From a virus, in IMG/VR virus record IMGVR_UViG_3300047548_000930, positions 1 through 64,000 of that record: 64,000 nucleotides of DNA, one strand, 5' to 3'. This document shows positions 15,661 through 23,987 of the stretch, in pieces (the stretch's first letter is position 1; every line of letters starts with the position of its first letter). The notes below the pieces were generated by a model, which worked only from the letters and a program-made list of their open reading frames with translations, ran no database searches and was not told the origin of the DNA. Position numbers and translations under genes: made by a program.

Positions 15661-18304
15661 TAAACGAATTGTTATTACCTACAGTGCTGCTTAGATTCCA
15701 GTTTAGAACGCCAAGCAAGTTCTCAACCTTGCCATCAACGATAGTCGATTCCATTGCGCTGTGATCAAAAGGTAAATCTAAGAACCATTCTGGCAAGTGA
15801 TTTTCGTCAATTGGATACGCCACGCTCGTATAACCAATGGGATTATCCTTAAGTTTACATACAATGACTTTCTGACCATCAGTAATTTTAATACTGTAAT
15901 TGTCGCTGTACATCTTCTTAAGTGTATTCCAATTTAGTGCAGCTCTTACGTGTCCTGGCATATTGAACTTGCCGTTCTTCTTTTCCATGTCACCATAATA
16001 TGTAAGCTTGTTAACACGCTTTGGTGTACCCTTTTCCCATGCTGGTCGTTTAGTAAACTCCTCACGGAATGCAACAATCTTATCAAGTATGTCATGTTCT
16101 TCTGCGCCGCAAAGTACGTCTAGTAGGATCTTGCTTAAGAAGTCCTGCACTACTTTTGGAGTATCTGAACGCTTAAGATCAAGCCCCATAGCTTTTACTT
16201 TGCCTGGTTTACCATCAACATCTTGGCGCTTGCCTTCCTTATCATAAATGAGAACTGCATAACGCTTCTTTGTAATGTACAGTCCACGACTTGCCACAAG
16301 TTCGCGACCACCTTTGATGATAGCACCAAGGTCACGTGGACAATGGAATGCTTGTTCCATAAATGCTGGGAAACTTTGGTTAACTTGTTCAGCAATGCTG
16401 TCATATAGCTGTACACAAATCTCTCTGTTCCATTCCATACGACCAGCTTCAACATCGTCCTTAATAATAGGCCATGCACTAAAGTATACGGAGTCTGTAT
16501 CACCGTAGATGATCGAATCACCAACGTGGTCATACTTTCCAGTAATACATTCGTTCACATAACTGTCCATGTGCTTAGCAATGCTACGCCCAGTTAGTGT
16601 AGTGGACTGTCCAATACGCTTATCGAAGAAACGACATCCTGGATTTAAGATTGCGCCGTAAAGTGAGTTAAGGTTAATCTTCTTAACTAACTGGCGTTTG
16701 TCCCAAAACTCTATCTGTTCCTTGTCTCCTGCTGCAATAGCTTCCTTCAACTTAGCTTGCATTACTTTACGCTCTGCATACCAACGTTCAAGTAATCCTG
16801 GAACAACTCCCTTGCGCTCATAACTAAAGATCGTGCCGTTAGCACTCATAATCCACGGTTGATTGCTTTTAAAGATCATATTGTAGACTTCGTGACCAGT
16901 AAACACATCCTCAGTGCCATCTGCCCAATCAATAGTAATCTCTACGCCGCGCTTTTGTTCCATAACAGCGGTGTACTCAAGTGTGCCAAACAGACCTTCC
17001 CATGCTTCTGCGAAACTACACTTTTCTTTTTCCATCTTATTATTGATGTACTGATCAGTCATAATTGATCTTAGCTGACCGACAATAGTTTCTGGAGCCA
17101 TGTTAAGCGCACGAATGGCTGAAGGATACAGTGAGTTAATGTCGATTGCACCAATCCATTCATGCAGTCCTTTTTTAGGATATGCAACGTATGCACCAGC
17201 AGCTTGTGTATTTTCTCCATGATTTTTACGATCAGGCACAACCAAACCAAAGCTGTGTGCTTCGTTAATAATAGCTTGTTCAGTTAGTGCAACTGCGCCC
17301 ATAGTTGTTTGAATTAGCACAGTGTTTTCATGTGCTAGTACGTTAGATAAATCCATAAATTTAAGTTTTGCATCAAGCTTGCCAAGTAGTGCAACGTCTT
17401 GCCTGTTATACGCAATAAACTTTTCAAAGTCTTGATTGTAAAGTTTATCCAAGCTGCCTTCATAAATTACCTTACGTTCACCAAGCTCGTAGTCACCAAT
17501 AGCATCAAGCGAATAACTATGGCGTTCTTCGTAAGTGTACTTGCGATACAAGTTCATGTAATCAACGTGTATACGGCCTACTAGATCGAATGTTTGACGA
17601 ACTGCGCCAAACTTTTCATATTCGCGACCTTTTGGCATTTGCTGCCACAAACAAAAACGTCGTGTATCATCTTTGCTTAATATACGTGCAGTGCGGTTAA
17701 TGCAGTATGGGATATCATAACCTTCACTGTTCCATCCACTAAGCACATCAGCATCCTCAATTAAATCGAGGAACGTTTTCATCATGTCTGTTTCTTCTTC
17801 AAACATGAATGTGTTGTCAAACTTAGCGCCAATCTCATTTGCGCTTTCCATGCTCATTCCATTTGGCGGAATTGCAAGTGTGACAAGCTGATCTAGCCAC
17901 TGCAAATAAACTGTAATTGCTGTAATCTTAGTAAACGGATCTTCGGGTGTACTAAATCCCTTTTCAGGATCGAAATCTGTTTCGATGTCGAAGAATGCTA
18001 CGTGTAGCTTGGGTGCGTCCTTCCCTAAATAGTTTTCTGCAAGACAACGGAACACAGGATTCATATCACTTTCCCATGTTGTCTTGCCCTTACGCATAGC
18101 AAGTTCTTTACGGAACTCTTTATTGTTGCGTGTACTAAACCTGCTTACAGGTGTATCATAAATTGTTTTGAATTTACCCTTGGGATCATCATAGTAAAAG
18201 ATGTACTGGGCTGGATAATCTGTATAACGGCGCTCGCCATTTACTCGCTCCACAATGTGGATACGATCTCGTTCTCTGTCAAACAGGGCATCTACATAAC
18301 TCAT
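15644..18304 (-). CDS. 43: family B DNA polymerase (gp43-like)
   Basis: Replicative polymerase of 886 residues with proofreading exonuclease. Visible: ExoI FDIETD (105-110), a second exonuclease region SGWNSEGYDIPY, polymerase motif A DINSLYPS (about 388), motif B KINLNSLYGA, and motif C YGDTDS (about 600). The C-terminus SFNAMFG matches the position and pattern of the clamp-binding tail of T4 gp43 (SLFDMFDF). The gene start overlaps a small Cys-rich protein gene (ATGA). Confidence 0.96.
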   Translation of the reverse strand: MSYVDALFDRERDRIHIVERVNGERRYTDYPAQYIFYYDDPKGKFKTIYDTPVSRFSTRNNKEFRKELAMRKGKTTWESDMNPVFRCLAENYLGKDAPKLHVAFFDIETDFDPEKGFSTPEDPFTKITAITVYLQWLDQLVTLAIPPNGMSMESANEIGAKFDNTFMFEEETDMMKTFLDLIEDADVLSGWNSEGYDIPYCINRTARILSKDDTRRFCLWQQMPKGREYEKFGAVRQTFDLVGRIHVDYMNLYRKYTYEERHSYSLDAIGDYELGERKVIYEGSLDKLYNQDFEKFIAYNRQDVALLGKLDAKLKFMDLSNVLAHENTVLIQTTMGAVALTEQAIINEAHSFGLVVPDRKNHGENTQAAGAYVAYPKKGLHEWIGAIDINSLYPSAIRALNMAPETIVGQLRSIMTDQYINNKMEKEKCSFAEAWEGLFGTLEYTAVMEQKRGVEITIDWADGTEDVFTGHEVYNMIFKSNQPWIMSANGTIFSYERKGVVPGLLERWYAERKVMQAKLKEAIAAGDKEQIEFWDKRQLVKKINLNSLYGAILNPGCRFFDKRIGQSTTLTGRSIAKHMDSYVNECITGKYDHVGDSIIYGDTDSVYFSAWPIIKDDVEAGRMEWNREICVQLYDSIAEQVNQSFPAFMEQAFHCPRDLGAIIKGGRELVASRGLYITKKRYAVLIYDKEGKRQDVDGKPGKVKAMGLDLKRSDTPKVVQDFLSKILLDVLCGAEEHDILDKIVAFREEFTKRPAWEKGTPKRVNKLTYYGDMEKKNGKFNMPGHVRAALNWNTLKKMYSDNYSIKITDGQKVIVCKLKDNPIGYTSVAYPIDENHLPEWFLDLPFDHSAMESTIVDGKVENLLGVLNWNLSSTVGNNNSFNAMFG

Positions 18305-18468
18305 TGTGGTTGCTCCTCGTCTCTAATCTTAGCAACATCTTCGTCTTTGTATTTTTCAAGTATGCATTCTCGTATGCAACCATTTGGATGAGGACAATCA
18401 TCACAGCGAGGAACTTCATTATCGGCTTCTAGCCAATAGGATTCTATCCAATGTTCGTTTTTATACAT
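18301..18468 (-). CDS. small four-cysteine (zinc-finger-like) protein, 55 aa
   Basis: Translation begins MYKNEHWIESYW and contains CDDC, then two further Cys at spacing C-x3-C (CIREC), a possible zinc site. AGGAG lies 7 bases before the ATG and the stop overlaps the polymerase ATG, so the two are co-translated. It may be a small polymerase-linked accessory or regulator; no homologue recognised. Confidence 0.65.
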   Translation of the reverse strand: MYKNEHWIESYWLEADNEVPRCDDCPHPNGCIRECILEKYKDEDVAKIRDEEQPQ

Positions 18469-18526
18469 TCACTTCTCCTAGTCACTTACGGCTGACCTAC
18501 CTCTACATGCAACTATGTTGCGTTTT

Positions 18527-18534
18527 AATTTATA
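18527..18534 (-). promoter_or_regulatory. late-type promoter octamer (TATAAATT)
   Basis: TATAAATT on the minus strand, about 60 bases upstream of the small gene leading into the polymerase. It differs from T4 late TATAAATA at one base. AT-rich surroundings make chance possible. Confidence 0.35.
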
Positions 18535-18557
18535 ACAAATCTGTTGGGGATTAACAA

Positions 18558-19133
18558 TTAACTTTTCCATATAGCATACAAGCTATAGCGGTTAAAGTTT
18601 TCCGGCAATGGTGTTGTCATCCAATGGGTAACCTTAAAGTCATTGTTCATTATGTAACCAGAATTACTATTATATGGCAAGGATATATTTTCTCCTTCAT
18701 ATGAAAAATTGGTAGCTAAGTTAGCATTGCAATTATTTAGATATATTTGCAAACTAGTACCAATAACTGGGTTATCCGTATGCGCCTCAATTTTATATGG
18801 ACTAACATCTTTCCAAATGTTTAATCCAAGGAACTTACTGTGATTAGTTGATAATAGTGTGTTGACTTCTCCAGTAATAGATTCCATGCAAATATGGACT
18901 TCTTCAACTACAGTATCAAACTCCCAATTAAGTAATTGTCTGCCTAGTAGCGGCGGATCAGCAGCTTTCCAATTTTCATAACTATCTAAATATTTTAAAA
19001 ACTTATCTAATAATGGTTGATATATAAAATCACTCACAGCATAGATGTGAGGACAAGCGGTTTTTGTAGCAGCAGACGTTTTTTCTTTTGAATAAGCAAT
19101 GCTGTCGTCTATTAGGGGTTGATCAATTGGCAT
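18558..19133 (-). CDS. 2-oxoglutarate/Fe(II)-dependent oxygenase-like protein
   Basis: 191 residues with the double-stranded beta-helix iron site: HTD (in YKIEAHTDNPV) and a distal His in VTHWMTTP, followed by NRYSLYAIW whose Arg fits the 2-oxoglutarate carboxylate ligand. Between them GTSLQIYLNN is typical of the prolyl-hydroxylase-like phage oxygenases. It should hydroxylate a small molecule, peptide or base. It is last in a run of amidinotransferase and aminotransferase-like genes separated by 1 base or overlapping. Confidence 0.72.
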   Translation of the reverse strand: MPIDQPLIDDSIAYSKEKTSAATKTACPHIYAVSDFIYQPLLDKFLKYLDSYENWKAADPPLLGRQLLNWEFDTVVEEVHICMESITGEVNTLLSTNHSKFLGLNIWKDVSPYKIEAHTDNPVIGTSLQIYLNNCNANLATNFSYEGENISLPYNSNSGYIMNNDFKVTHWMTTPLPENFNRYSLYAIWKS

Positions 19134-19134
19134 T

Positions 19135-20214
19135 TTAATTTCCTCTGTCTATGTCCGCTGTTAAGCAATGTAGCCCTGAATCCCAAAAATTGATATGGCG
19201 AAATGGAAATACGTGGGGAGTAATTCCATGCTTTTCAAGTATCTTAAAGTTGTTTTCGTTTTCTGTTACACACCCAATATTGTTTTCGTCTAGGAATAGC
19301 ATGTTAACGTCAAAGGTAGATTCAGTAATATCACCAGTCCATGTGCTAAAATACTGATCGATAAAGTTGCAAAATTCTTTATCATGCTGGGCATCTTTTA
19401 AAATCCATTTGCCATTATTAAGAGACTTGTATTTAGAACTGTTTGAACTAATAGATGGATTATTGTAAATTATTTGCCACCCTGGAAATGCTTTATGATA
19501 AACGGAAACGTCAATGTCTCTACTTGAGAAAATTAATCCTTCACATGCAATAAACATTACACCATCTAAATGCCCTTCACTTGGTAACACAACGCATTCA
19601 TATTCAGGAAAGAACTCATTTGCTTTACGTTGTACTTCATTAATATTATCTCCTGGCCATGTTCCAACATAAATTTTATTATTGAACAAACGATACATAG
19701 CTGAATCAATTTTTTGATCATATACTATGCGTTGACCACTCATCATACTTTCTAAGGATTTAAAGCAACTAAAATCGTAATCGAACAAATCCTCAATACA
19801 TTTAACTCCAAACATATTCAATTCTTGTTTGATAGTTTCATCTAAATCGTCAATGTTATTTGGAGGATTTACAGGCCAAGATTCACCTCTTAGTGCATCC
19901 CATTTAGTGTTTAAGCTAGGTGTTGGCATATAAAATGTATTACCAATCATAGCAAGATGATCTCTCGGAGTTAACATACTAGGTAATACTTTGTTACCAA
20001 CTTTAAAAGTAGTATCAGATGGTCGTAAAACTTTTATGTTGTGTGATAATAAAGATTTTTCTATTTGATTTAAATCTTCTTCTGTTTCTATCACTAAAGT
20101 TTCGAGTATATTTCTAATCCTACTATCATCGATGTAGGAAAAAACGTTAGGATTATATGTTTTGCCTAACATACAAACGTTAAGTTTGTCTCTGCTATTT
20201 TTGATTTTATACAT
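19135..20214 (-). CDS. glycine amidinotransferase-like enzyme (copy 1)
   Basis: 359 residues, guanidino-group modifying fold. The catalytic Cys is in GLHCLTADI (Cys350) and the catalytic His in EGHLDG (His215, Asp217); TPRDHLAMIGN is an N-terminal family motif. Arginine:glycine amidinotransferases have the same H-x-D and FHCWTxD arrangement. It would move an amidino group from arginine to an amine. It is about as long as copy 2 (58081) and aligns with it along its whole length. The neighbouring aminotransferase-like and oxygenase genes suggest a small biosynthetic pathway. Confidence 0.75.
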   Translation of the reverse strand: MYKIKNSRDKLNVCMLGKTYNPNVFSYIDDSRIRNILETLVIETEEDLNQIEKSLLSHNIKVLRPSDTTFKVGNKVLPSMLTPRDHLAMIGNTFYMPTPSLNTKWDALRGESWPVNPPNNIDDLDETIKQELNMFGVKCIEDLFDYDFSCFKSLESMMSGQRIVYDQKIDSAMYRLFNNKIYVGTWPGDNINEVQRKANEFFPEYECVVLPSEGHLDGVMFIACEGLIFSSRDIDVSVYHKAFPGWQIIYNNPSISSNSSKYKSLNNGKWILKDAQHDKEFCNFIDQYFSTWTGDITESTFDVNMLFLDENNIGCVTENENNFKILEKHGITPHVFPFRHINFWDSGLHCLTADIDRGN

Positions 20215-21034
20215 TTAAATTTGTTAATATACTTCCACAATCATACGAAATAGGATCACCATCAAAACGTATAATTGTTAATAGATTAGTTGGATTTGTA
20301 TTCAATGATCTGCAAAGGTCATTATAATATGTTCCATATTTGTTCCACAAATGATCACGAGTAAATGTATTAAGCATGTGCATACCGCATGAAAACTTGT
20401 TTGAGTTAATTGGACCATAGTAGTGATTCATTATAGTAATTGAATCCATTGTGCGTTGACGAGACCAACGTAATCCAACTTTGTTCCAAGTCATTGCAAA
20501 CTTAGATAAACTCATTGCAAATGATTGTATGCGAGGATGCGACAAATCAATATTTAATCCACTTGCAAGTGGTAACCACGCAAAGTCAATATGTATGTCG
20601 ATGTTTCGTTCTTCACAAACTCTTAATAGTTGATTCCACTCTGGACGCATACCACCATAGCCATAGTGTGGTAATGTGATTATTAACGGCATGTTAGGTT
20701 TAAGATCTTCAACTTTAACACCATACTTGCCCATTAAGCCATAATAAGCATATTCGTTTTCAATTATTTGAAAGTTGTCTTTACCATAGCGTATGAAAAA
20801 AGATTCAATATATTGTGTATTACCAGTTGTTATGTCAATTTGATCAAATTGTTCCCACCCGTATAATGTATTAAGTTTAGATGATTTAAACCAAGCATCA
20901 GCAGTTGATTTAAACTCTTCTCTTGAAACTTCAACTTGTGGATTTTTAAACCAATTTTCTTTGAATTGTGAAAATTCTTTATCCCTGATAATATTAAGGG
21001 CAGGTGAAAGTTGTCCTTTAGTAAATTGAAACAT
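20207..21034 (-). CDS. PLP-dependent aminotransferase-like protein (fold type I), divergent
   Basis: 275 residues. The central part matches class I/II aminotransferases: LIITLPHYGYGGM, then IDIHIDFAW (Asp facing the pyridine nitrogen), then SLSKFAMTWNKVGLRWSR, whose S-x-SK holds the would-be PLP lysine and GLR the following turn. It is shorter than full aminotransferases (about 350-400), mostly at the N-terminus, so activity is uncertain. It overlaps the amidinotransferase gene by 8 bases and the beta-sandwich gene by 17. Confidence 0.5.
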   Translation of the reverse strand: MFQFTKGQLSPALNIIRDKEFSQFKENWFKNPQVEVSREEFKSTADAWFKSSKLNTLYGWEQFDQIDITTGNTQYIESFFIRYGKDNFQIIENEYAYYGLMGKYGVKVEDLKPNMPLIITLPHYGYGGMRPEWNQLLRVCEERNIDIHIDFAWLPLASGLNIDLSHPRIQSFAMSLSKFAMTWNKVGLRWSRQRTMDSITIMNHYYGPINSNKFSCGMHMLNTFTRDHLWNKYGTYYNDLCRSLNTNPTNLLTIIRFDGDPISYDCGSILTNLNV

Positions 21035-21491
21035 TATTCATCCTTCCAGCAACACAATTCATTACAAACATATAAAATGGACTAGTAAAGTTTAATCTCC
21101 AAACACCATTAAAACCAAAGTGTGTTTCTGCAATAATAGTTTTTTGAAGATCTGGATTTTGTTTTGCCCAATGCTCAGGATAATCTGGTTCGTTATAGCT
21201 TCTGCTATAGATAATGTTTTGTATATCAACCCCATCAATAACAATTTTATCGAGTATAAGTGTTTGATGAATGTTGTTGACTGGGCGACTTTTTTCTTTG
21301 TTATAACGATGAATACGCAATTGTTGTTGCTGGTTAAAATATAACATATGATTAAATTTTATAACAGTATCGCTATCGATTAATCCATCATACTTGCATT
21401 CATCGTTGATGAATATTTGAGCACCAGGAGGAACATCTGCATAAACAGGTTTTAGATAAATTTCAAAAGTAATATCTTCACGGTCTTTCAT
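21018..21491 (-). CDS. beta-sandwich protein, carbohydrate-binding-like (copy 1)
   Basis: 157 residues from the ATG at 21491 (AGGA six bases upstream; an earlier in-frame start lies inside a terminator). The pattern A-x-IFINDE-x3-YDG, repeated hydrophobic strands, LDKIVIDGVDI and C-terminal FGFNGVWRLNFTSPFYMF is shared with the 42040-42483 product (YVDAQLIFDG ... LGYNGRWEIKFSTPIYIW). Fold and binding role are inferred from the strand pattern only. Confidence 0.6.
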   Translation of the reverse strand: MKDREDITFEIYLKPVYADVPPGAQIFINDECKYDGLIDSDTVIKFNHMLYFNQQQQLRIHRYNKEKSRPVNNIHQTLILDKIVIDGVDIQNIIYSRSYNEPDYPEHWAKQNPDLQKTIIAETHFGFNGVWRLNFTSPFYMFVMNCVAGRMNNVSIY

Positions 21492-21504
21492 CAGTGATCC
21501 TAAA

Positions 21505-21540
21505 AATCTAGACAGCAATAGAATTACTGCTGTCTAGATT
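21505..21540 (-). terminator. rho-independent terminator
   Basis: A 13-base perfect stem (21505-21517 with 21528-21540), 10-base loop. On the minus strand it is followed by TTTTT. It ends the transcript of the DsbA-like gene, which stops 14 bases upstream. Confidence 0.75.
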
Positions 21541-21553
21541 AATTTTAAAAGTT

Positions 21554-21817
21554 TTATTCTGTTTTGCCAACTGCGGCAAGGACGTCTTCAAGCATACTAA
21601 AGTCCTCAGCATGGCGTTGATATTCGCCCTTGTGTGCAATATTAATTGCCTTCTTTAGAATACCCGGTTTAATCTGTAGCTCTTCGGCTACAGCCTTAAT
21701 GGTATCGCTTAAGCTACCATTAAGATCCTCAACTTCCTGAAGGATAGTAGAACCCTCACGGATAATTTGAGTAAGCTTTGCCTTTTCCTCAGCATTAAAA
21801 TTACGTGTTGTTGTCAT
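21554..21817 (-). CDS. dsbA: DsbA-like double-stranded DNA binding protein (late transcription)
   Basis: 87 residues, all helical and acidic. The arrangement resembles T4 DsbA (89 residues), which binds DNA near late promoters: an N-terminal helix with LTQIIREGSTILQEVEDLNGSL, DTIKAVAEELQIKPGILKKAI, then a short C-terminal helix. It is followed by a strong terminator. The assignment rests on length, helix pattern and resemblance around the central segment. Confidence 0.6.
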   Translation of the reverse strand: MTTTRNFNAEEKAKLTQIIREGSTILQEVEDLNGSLSDTIKAVAEELQIKPGILKKAINIAHKGEYQRHAEDFSMLEDVLAAVGKTE

Positions 21818-21869
21818 TGTATTTCCTTTGCTGAGAACAAGCTAACATTGTTTTTGTTTAAATGCAAAA

Positions 21870-22031
21870 TTAAACTCTGCCCTGGCCGCGATAAGCTTTG
21901 GTTGAAAGCTTTGCACTGCGACTCTTTGGACGACTGTTATTGCTGCTTCCAATTGAAGTCTTCTTACCACTGCTGCTGCGACCAAGAACATTCTTTGCGG
22001 CGCCTTGTGCACCGATCTTTGCTTTTGACAT
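21870..22031 (-). CDS. small basic Ser/Lys/Arg-rich protein, 53 aa
   Basis: Translation runs from MSKAKIGAQGAAKNVLG to TKAYRGQGRV; nearly a third of residues are Lys or Arg and another quarter Ser. Such a basic, low-complexity protein may bind DNA or RNA. It is too short for standard gene calling but fills an otherwise empty 230-base stretch between the DsbA-like gene and a virion protein gene, in the same direction. Confidence 0.6.
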   Translation of the reverse strand: MSKAKIGAQGAAKNVLGRSSSGKKTSIGSSNNSRPKSRSAKLSTKAYRGQGRV

Positions 22032-22051
22032 GTTTGATTTCCTTTAATTGA

Positions 22052-23410
22052 TTAAATGAGTTCTATCCACTCAGCTTTACTTAGCACTTTATTATTGTTG
22101 GTTGTACCAATAGCGGTCAATAATACAGTTGGTCTAGTGTTATCATTCCAATATTGTAATTGATAATTTAAGTTATCGATGTTACCAGTTCCGGCAATAA
22201 TTGCGCCGCCACCTGTAACGAATCCGCCTTGTACTAAATCTGCGTTTGTGTATGTTGCACTGGTTACACCAACATTGAATTCTACTGAACTATATGTTGG
22301 ACGAGATTCCCAAGTGCCACCTGTAACATCGGCACCAATCCAAACACGATAACTTATAGTAGCGTTACTATCTACGTATACTCTAAAAGCTTCTGGAATT
22401 ACTACTGAATTAGTTCTGTCTTCTTTTAATCTAAAAGCAATTAGAGGAACCTCTGTTCCAGCAGAACCAAGATCAAGTGCAGTAGCGGTAGTAAATCCTC
22501 TGCCACATCCATGAATAACACCTTGTAAATTGTAACCGCCTTCAGACACAACGCTTGCACAAATTTGTTTCATAGTTGAACTCGATGTTTGTGCAGTTAC
22601 GTTTTTGATTTCATAACGTAACGGTAAACATGCAGTAGTCATATAAACGCTTGTGTTTCTATTATCGTTGTGGAAAATGTGTGCGACCATTGGGGCACCA
22701 TCAACTACAAAGCCAACCCTGACGTCACCTACACCTAACCATTCAACGTCCATCCACATGATGTTTGTTTTGGTAACATCTAATGTTGGGGTATTTGCAG
22801 TACGATCAGTAGCGTTGGCACTTAACCCGGTGCCATCAAATTTATCTACATTCCAATCTGATTGTGCAATTCTACGCTCAACAACAGCACCAGTTGTATA
22901 ACTTCTTAATACAATGTAATTAGTTACACCATCATTTTCTAAGTAAATTCCGTTACGAGCACTAAAATAACCAATGCGCTGCCTTAATCCAGGTTTTGGT
23001 GTGTTGAATACAAATGTGTTAAAAATAAGTAAACTTTTGCCTGGTTGATAAGGCATTACTCGTTTTGTTTGACGTATTACTTCATCATTAATTGCAGTGC
23101 CTACAGTCATCGCAACTGAGCTTTCATTTACTAGATAAGTTTTGGTTGCACCACCAAATAATTCTGTTGTAAACTGATTGCTTTCTACATGTATTTGTTG
23201 ACTATCAAAAATAGTAGCAGGATTGCTTACACGTAAACGATTAAATGCATCAACGGATGCTCCGCTAAACTGTCCATTTACACGTAGTAAAGGTTGCCCA
23301 GCAGCATTATAATCCATTGCTTTGTGTAAGTCCCAAAGATTTTCCTCATTTGGGTGTACATAGTTTGTACTATTATAATCGCTACGGTAGGGACCTTGTC
23401 TTCCAGCCAT
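22052..23410 (-). CDS. predicted virion structural protein, 452 aa
   Basis: Rich in Thr, Asn, Val and Gly with beta-strand periodicity, and no signal peptide or catalytic motif. FNRLRVSNPATIFDSQ and GKSLLIFNTFVFN are reminiscent of structural proteins of marine T4-like phages. It is followed upstream by two small genes and then, on the other strand, by two fibre-like genes. Exact role in the particle unknown. Confidence 0.65.
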   Translation of the reverse strand: MAGRQGPYRSDYNSTNYVHPNEENLWDLHKAMDYNAAGQPLLRVNGQFSGASVDAFNRLRVSNPATIFDSQQIHVESNQFTTELFGGATKTYLVNESSVAMTVGTAINDEVIRQTKRVMPYQPGKSLLIFNTFVFNTPKPGLRQRIGYFSARNGIYLENDGVTNYIVLRSYTTGAVVERRIAQSDWNVDKFDGTGLSANATDRTANTPTLDVTKTNIMWMDVEWLGVGDVRVGFVVDGAPMVAHIFHNDNRNTSVYMTTACLPLRYEIKNVTAQTSSSTMKQICASVVSEGGYNLQGVIHGCGRGFTTATALDLGSAGTEVPLIAFRLKEDRTNSVVIPEAFRVYVDSNATISYRVWIGADVTGGTWESRPTYSSVEFNVGVTSATYTNADLVQGGFVTGGGAIIAGTGNIDNLNYQLQYWNDNTRPTVLLTAIGTTNNNKVLSKAEWIELI

Positions 23411-23413
23411 CTA

Positions 23414-23617
23414 TTAACTCCAAGGACGACCTTCTATTAATGTAGATGCGCCGTCGTCGGGGTCAACATCGTTGCCATTGTATGGGTTTGGTAGCTTGTT
23501 AATATCGTATGTGCTACGCGGGTTTCCACGAGCTGCTCTATCTTGTGCAGCTTTATCTAGTTTAGCTTTTTGTCTAGCTTCTCGAGTTGGTAAATGAGCT
23601 ATTCCGTTAGATGACAT
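23414..23617 (-). CDS. small hypothetical protein, 67 aa
   Basis: Basic N-terminal helix (REARQKAKLDKAAQDRAARG) and an acidic Asn/Asp/Pro-rich second half. Shares one base with the upstream gene. Probably a minor virion or assembly protein given its neighbours. Confidence 0.55.
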   Translation of the reverse strand: MSSNGIAHLPTREARQKAKLDKAAQDRAARGNPRSTYDINKLPNPYNGNDVDPDDGASTLIEGRPWS

Positions 23618-23931
23618 TAGTTGCCTCCATATAATCTAGGATGTTCGCCTCTTATATCTGCTGGATGTTTTGGGCCATTTACTCCTCCACCAGCATCTGT
23701 TGTAACTGCTTCAATTCCAGCAATTCGTTCTTGAGGTTGATTACTATACTCAGTATCATTTGCGCCCATTAGACCTGCAATTTGCTTCATACGAGCTAAT
23801 TCATCATCTGTGCCTGCTTCAATTTCAACGCTAATTTCGTTAGGTTCCTCATGTGGTGAACCTTGTGCAGCATTGGTATCGATTGCATCAATCATATTTA
23901 AAACTTGTCTAATAATGTCCGTTGCTCGCAT
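23617..23931 (-). CDS. small acidic hypothetical protein, 104 aa
   Basis: An N-terminal helix (DIIRQVLNMIDAID) is followed by a long acidic, disordered-looking region and a C-terminus rich in Gly, Pro and His. A clear late promoter octamer lies 26 bases upstream, so it leads a late transcript through the structural gene at 22052. Confidence 0.6.
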   Translation of the reverse strand: MRATDIIRQVLNMIDAIDTNAAQGSPHEEPNEISVEIEAGTDDELARMKQIAGLMGANDTEYSNQPQERIAGIEAVTTDAGGGVNGPKHPADIRGEHPRLYGGN

Positions 23932-23956
23932 AATTTATGCCCCTAATAACTATATG

Positions 23957-23964
23957 TATTTATA
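23957..23964 (-). promoter_or_regulatory. T4-type late promoter (TATAAATA)
   Basis: Exact TATAAATA on the minus strand, 25 bases before the ATG at 23931, the spacing expected of a T4-like late promoter with a short leader. Confidence 0.7.
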
Positions 23965-23974
23965 GGTAGTTTCA

Positions 23975-23982
23975 AATAAATA
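23975..23982 (+). promoter_or_regulatory. late-type promoter (AATAAATA) abutting the fibre gene
   Basis: AATAAATA on the plus strand ends 5 bases before the ATG at 23988. There is no ribosome binding site, so a transcript starting about 6 bases after the octamer would be leaderless. Confidence 0.5.
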
Positions 23983-23987
23983 TTCAT

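Noticed and set aside
18510-18522. GCAAC-TAT-GTTGC hairpin before the polymerase operon
   Set aside because: A five-base stem with a three-base loop followed by only a few T is not enough for a terminator.
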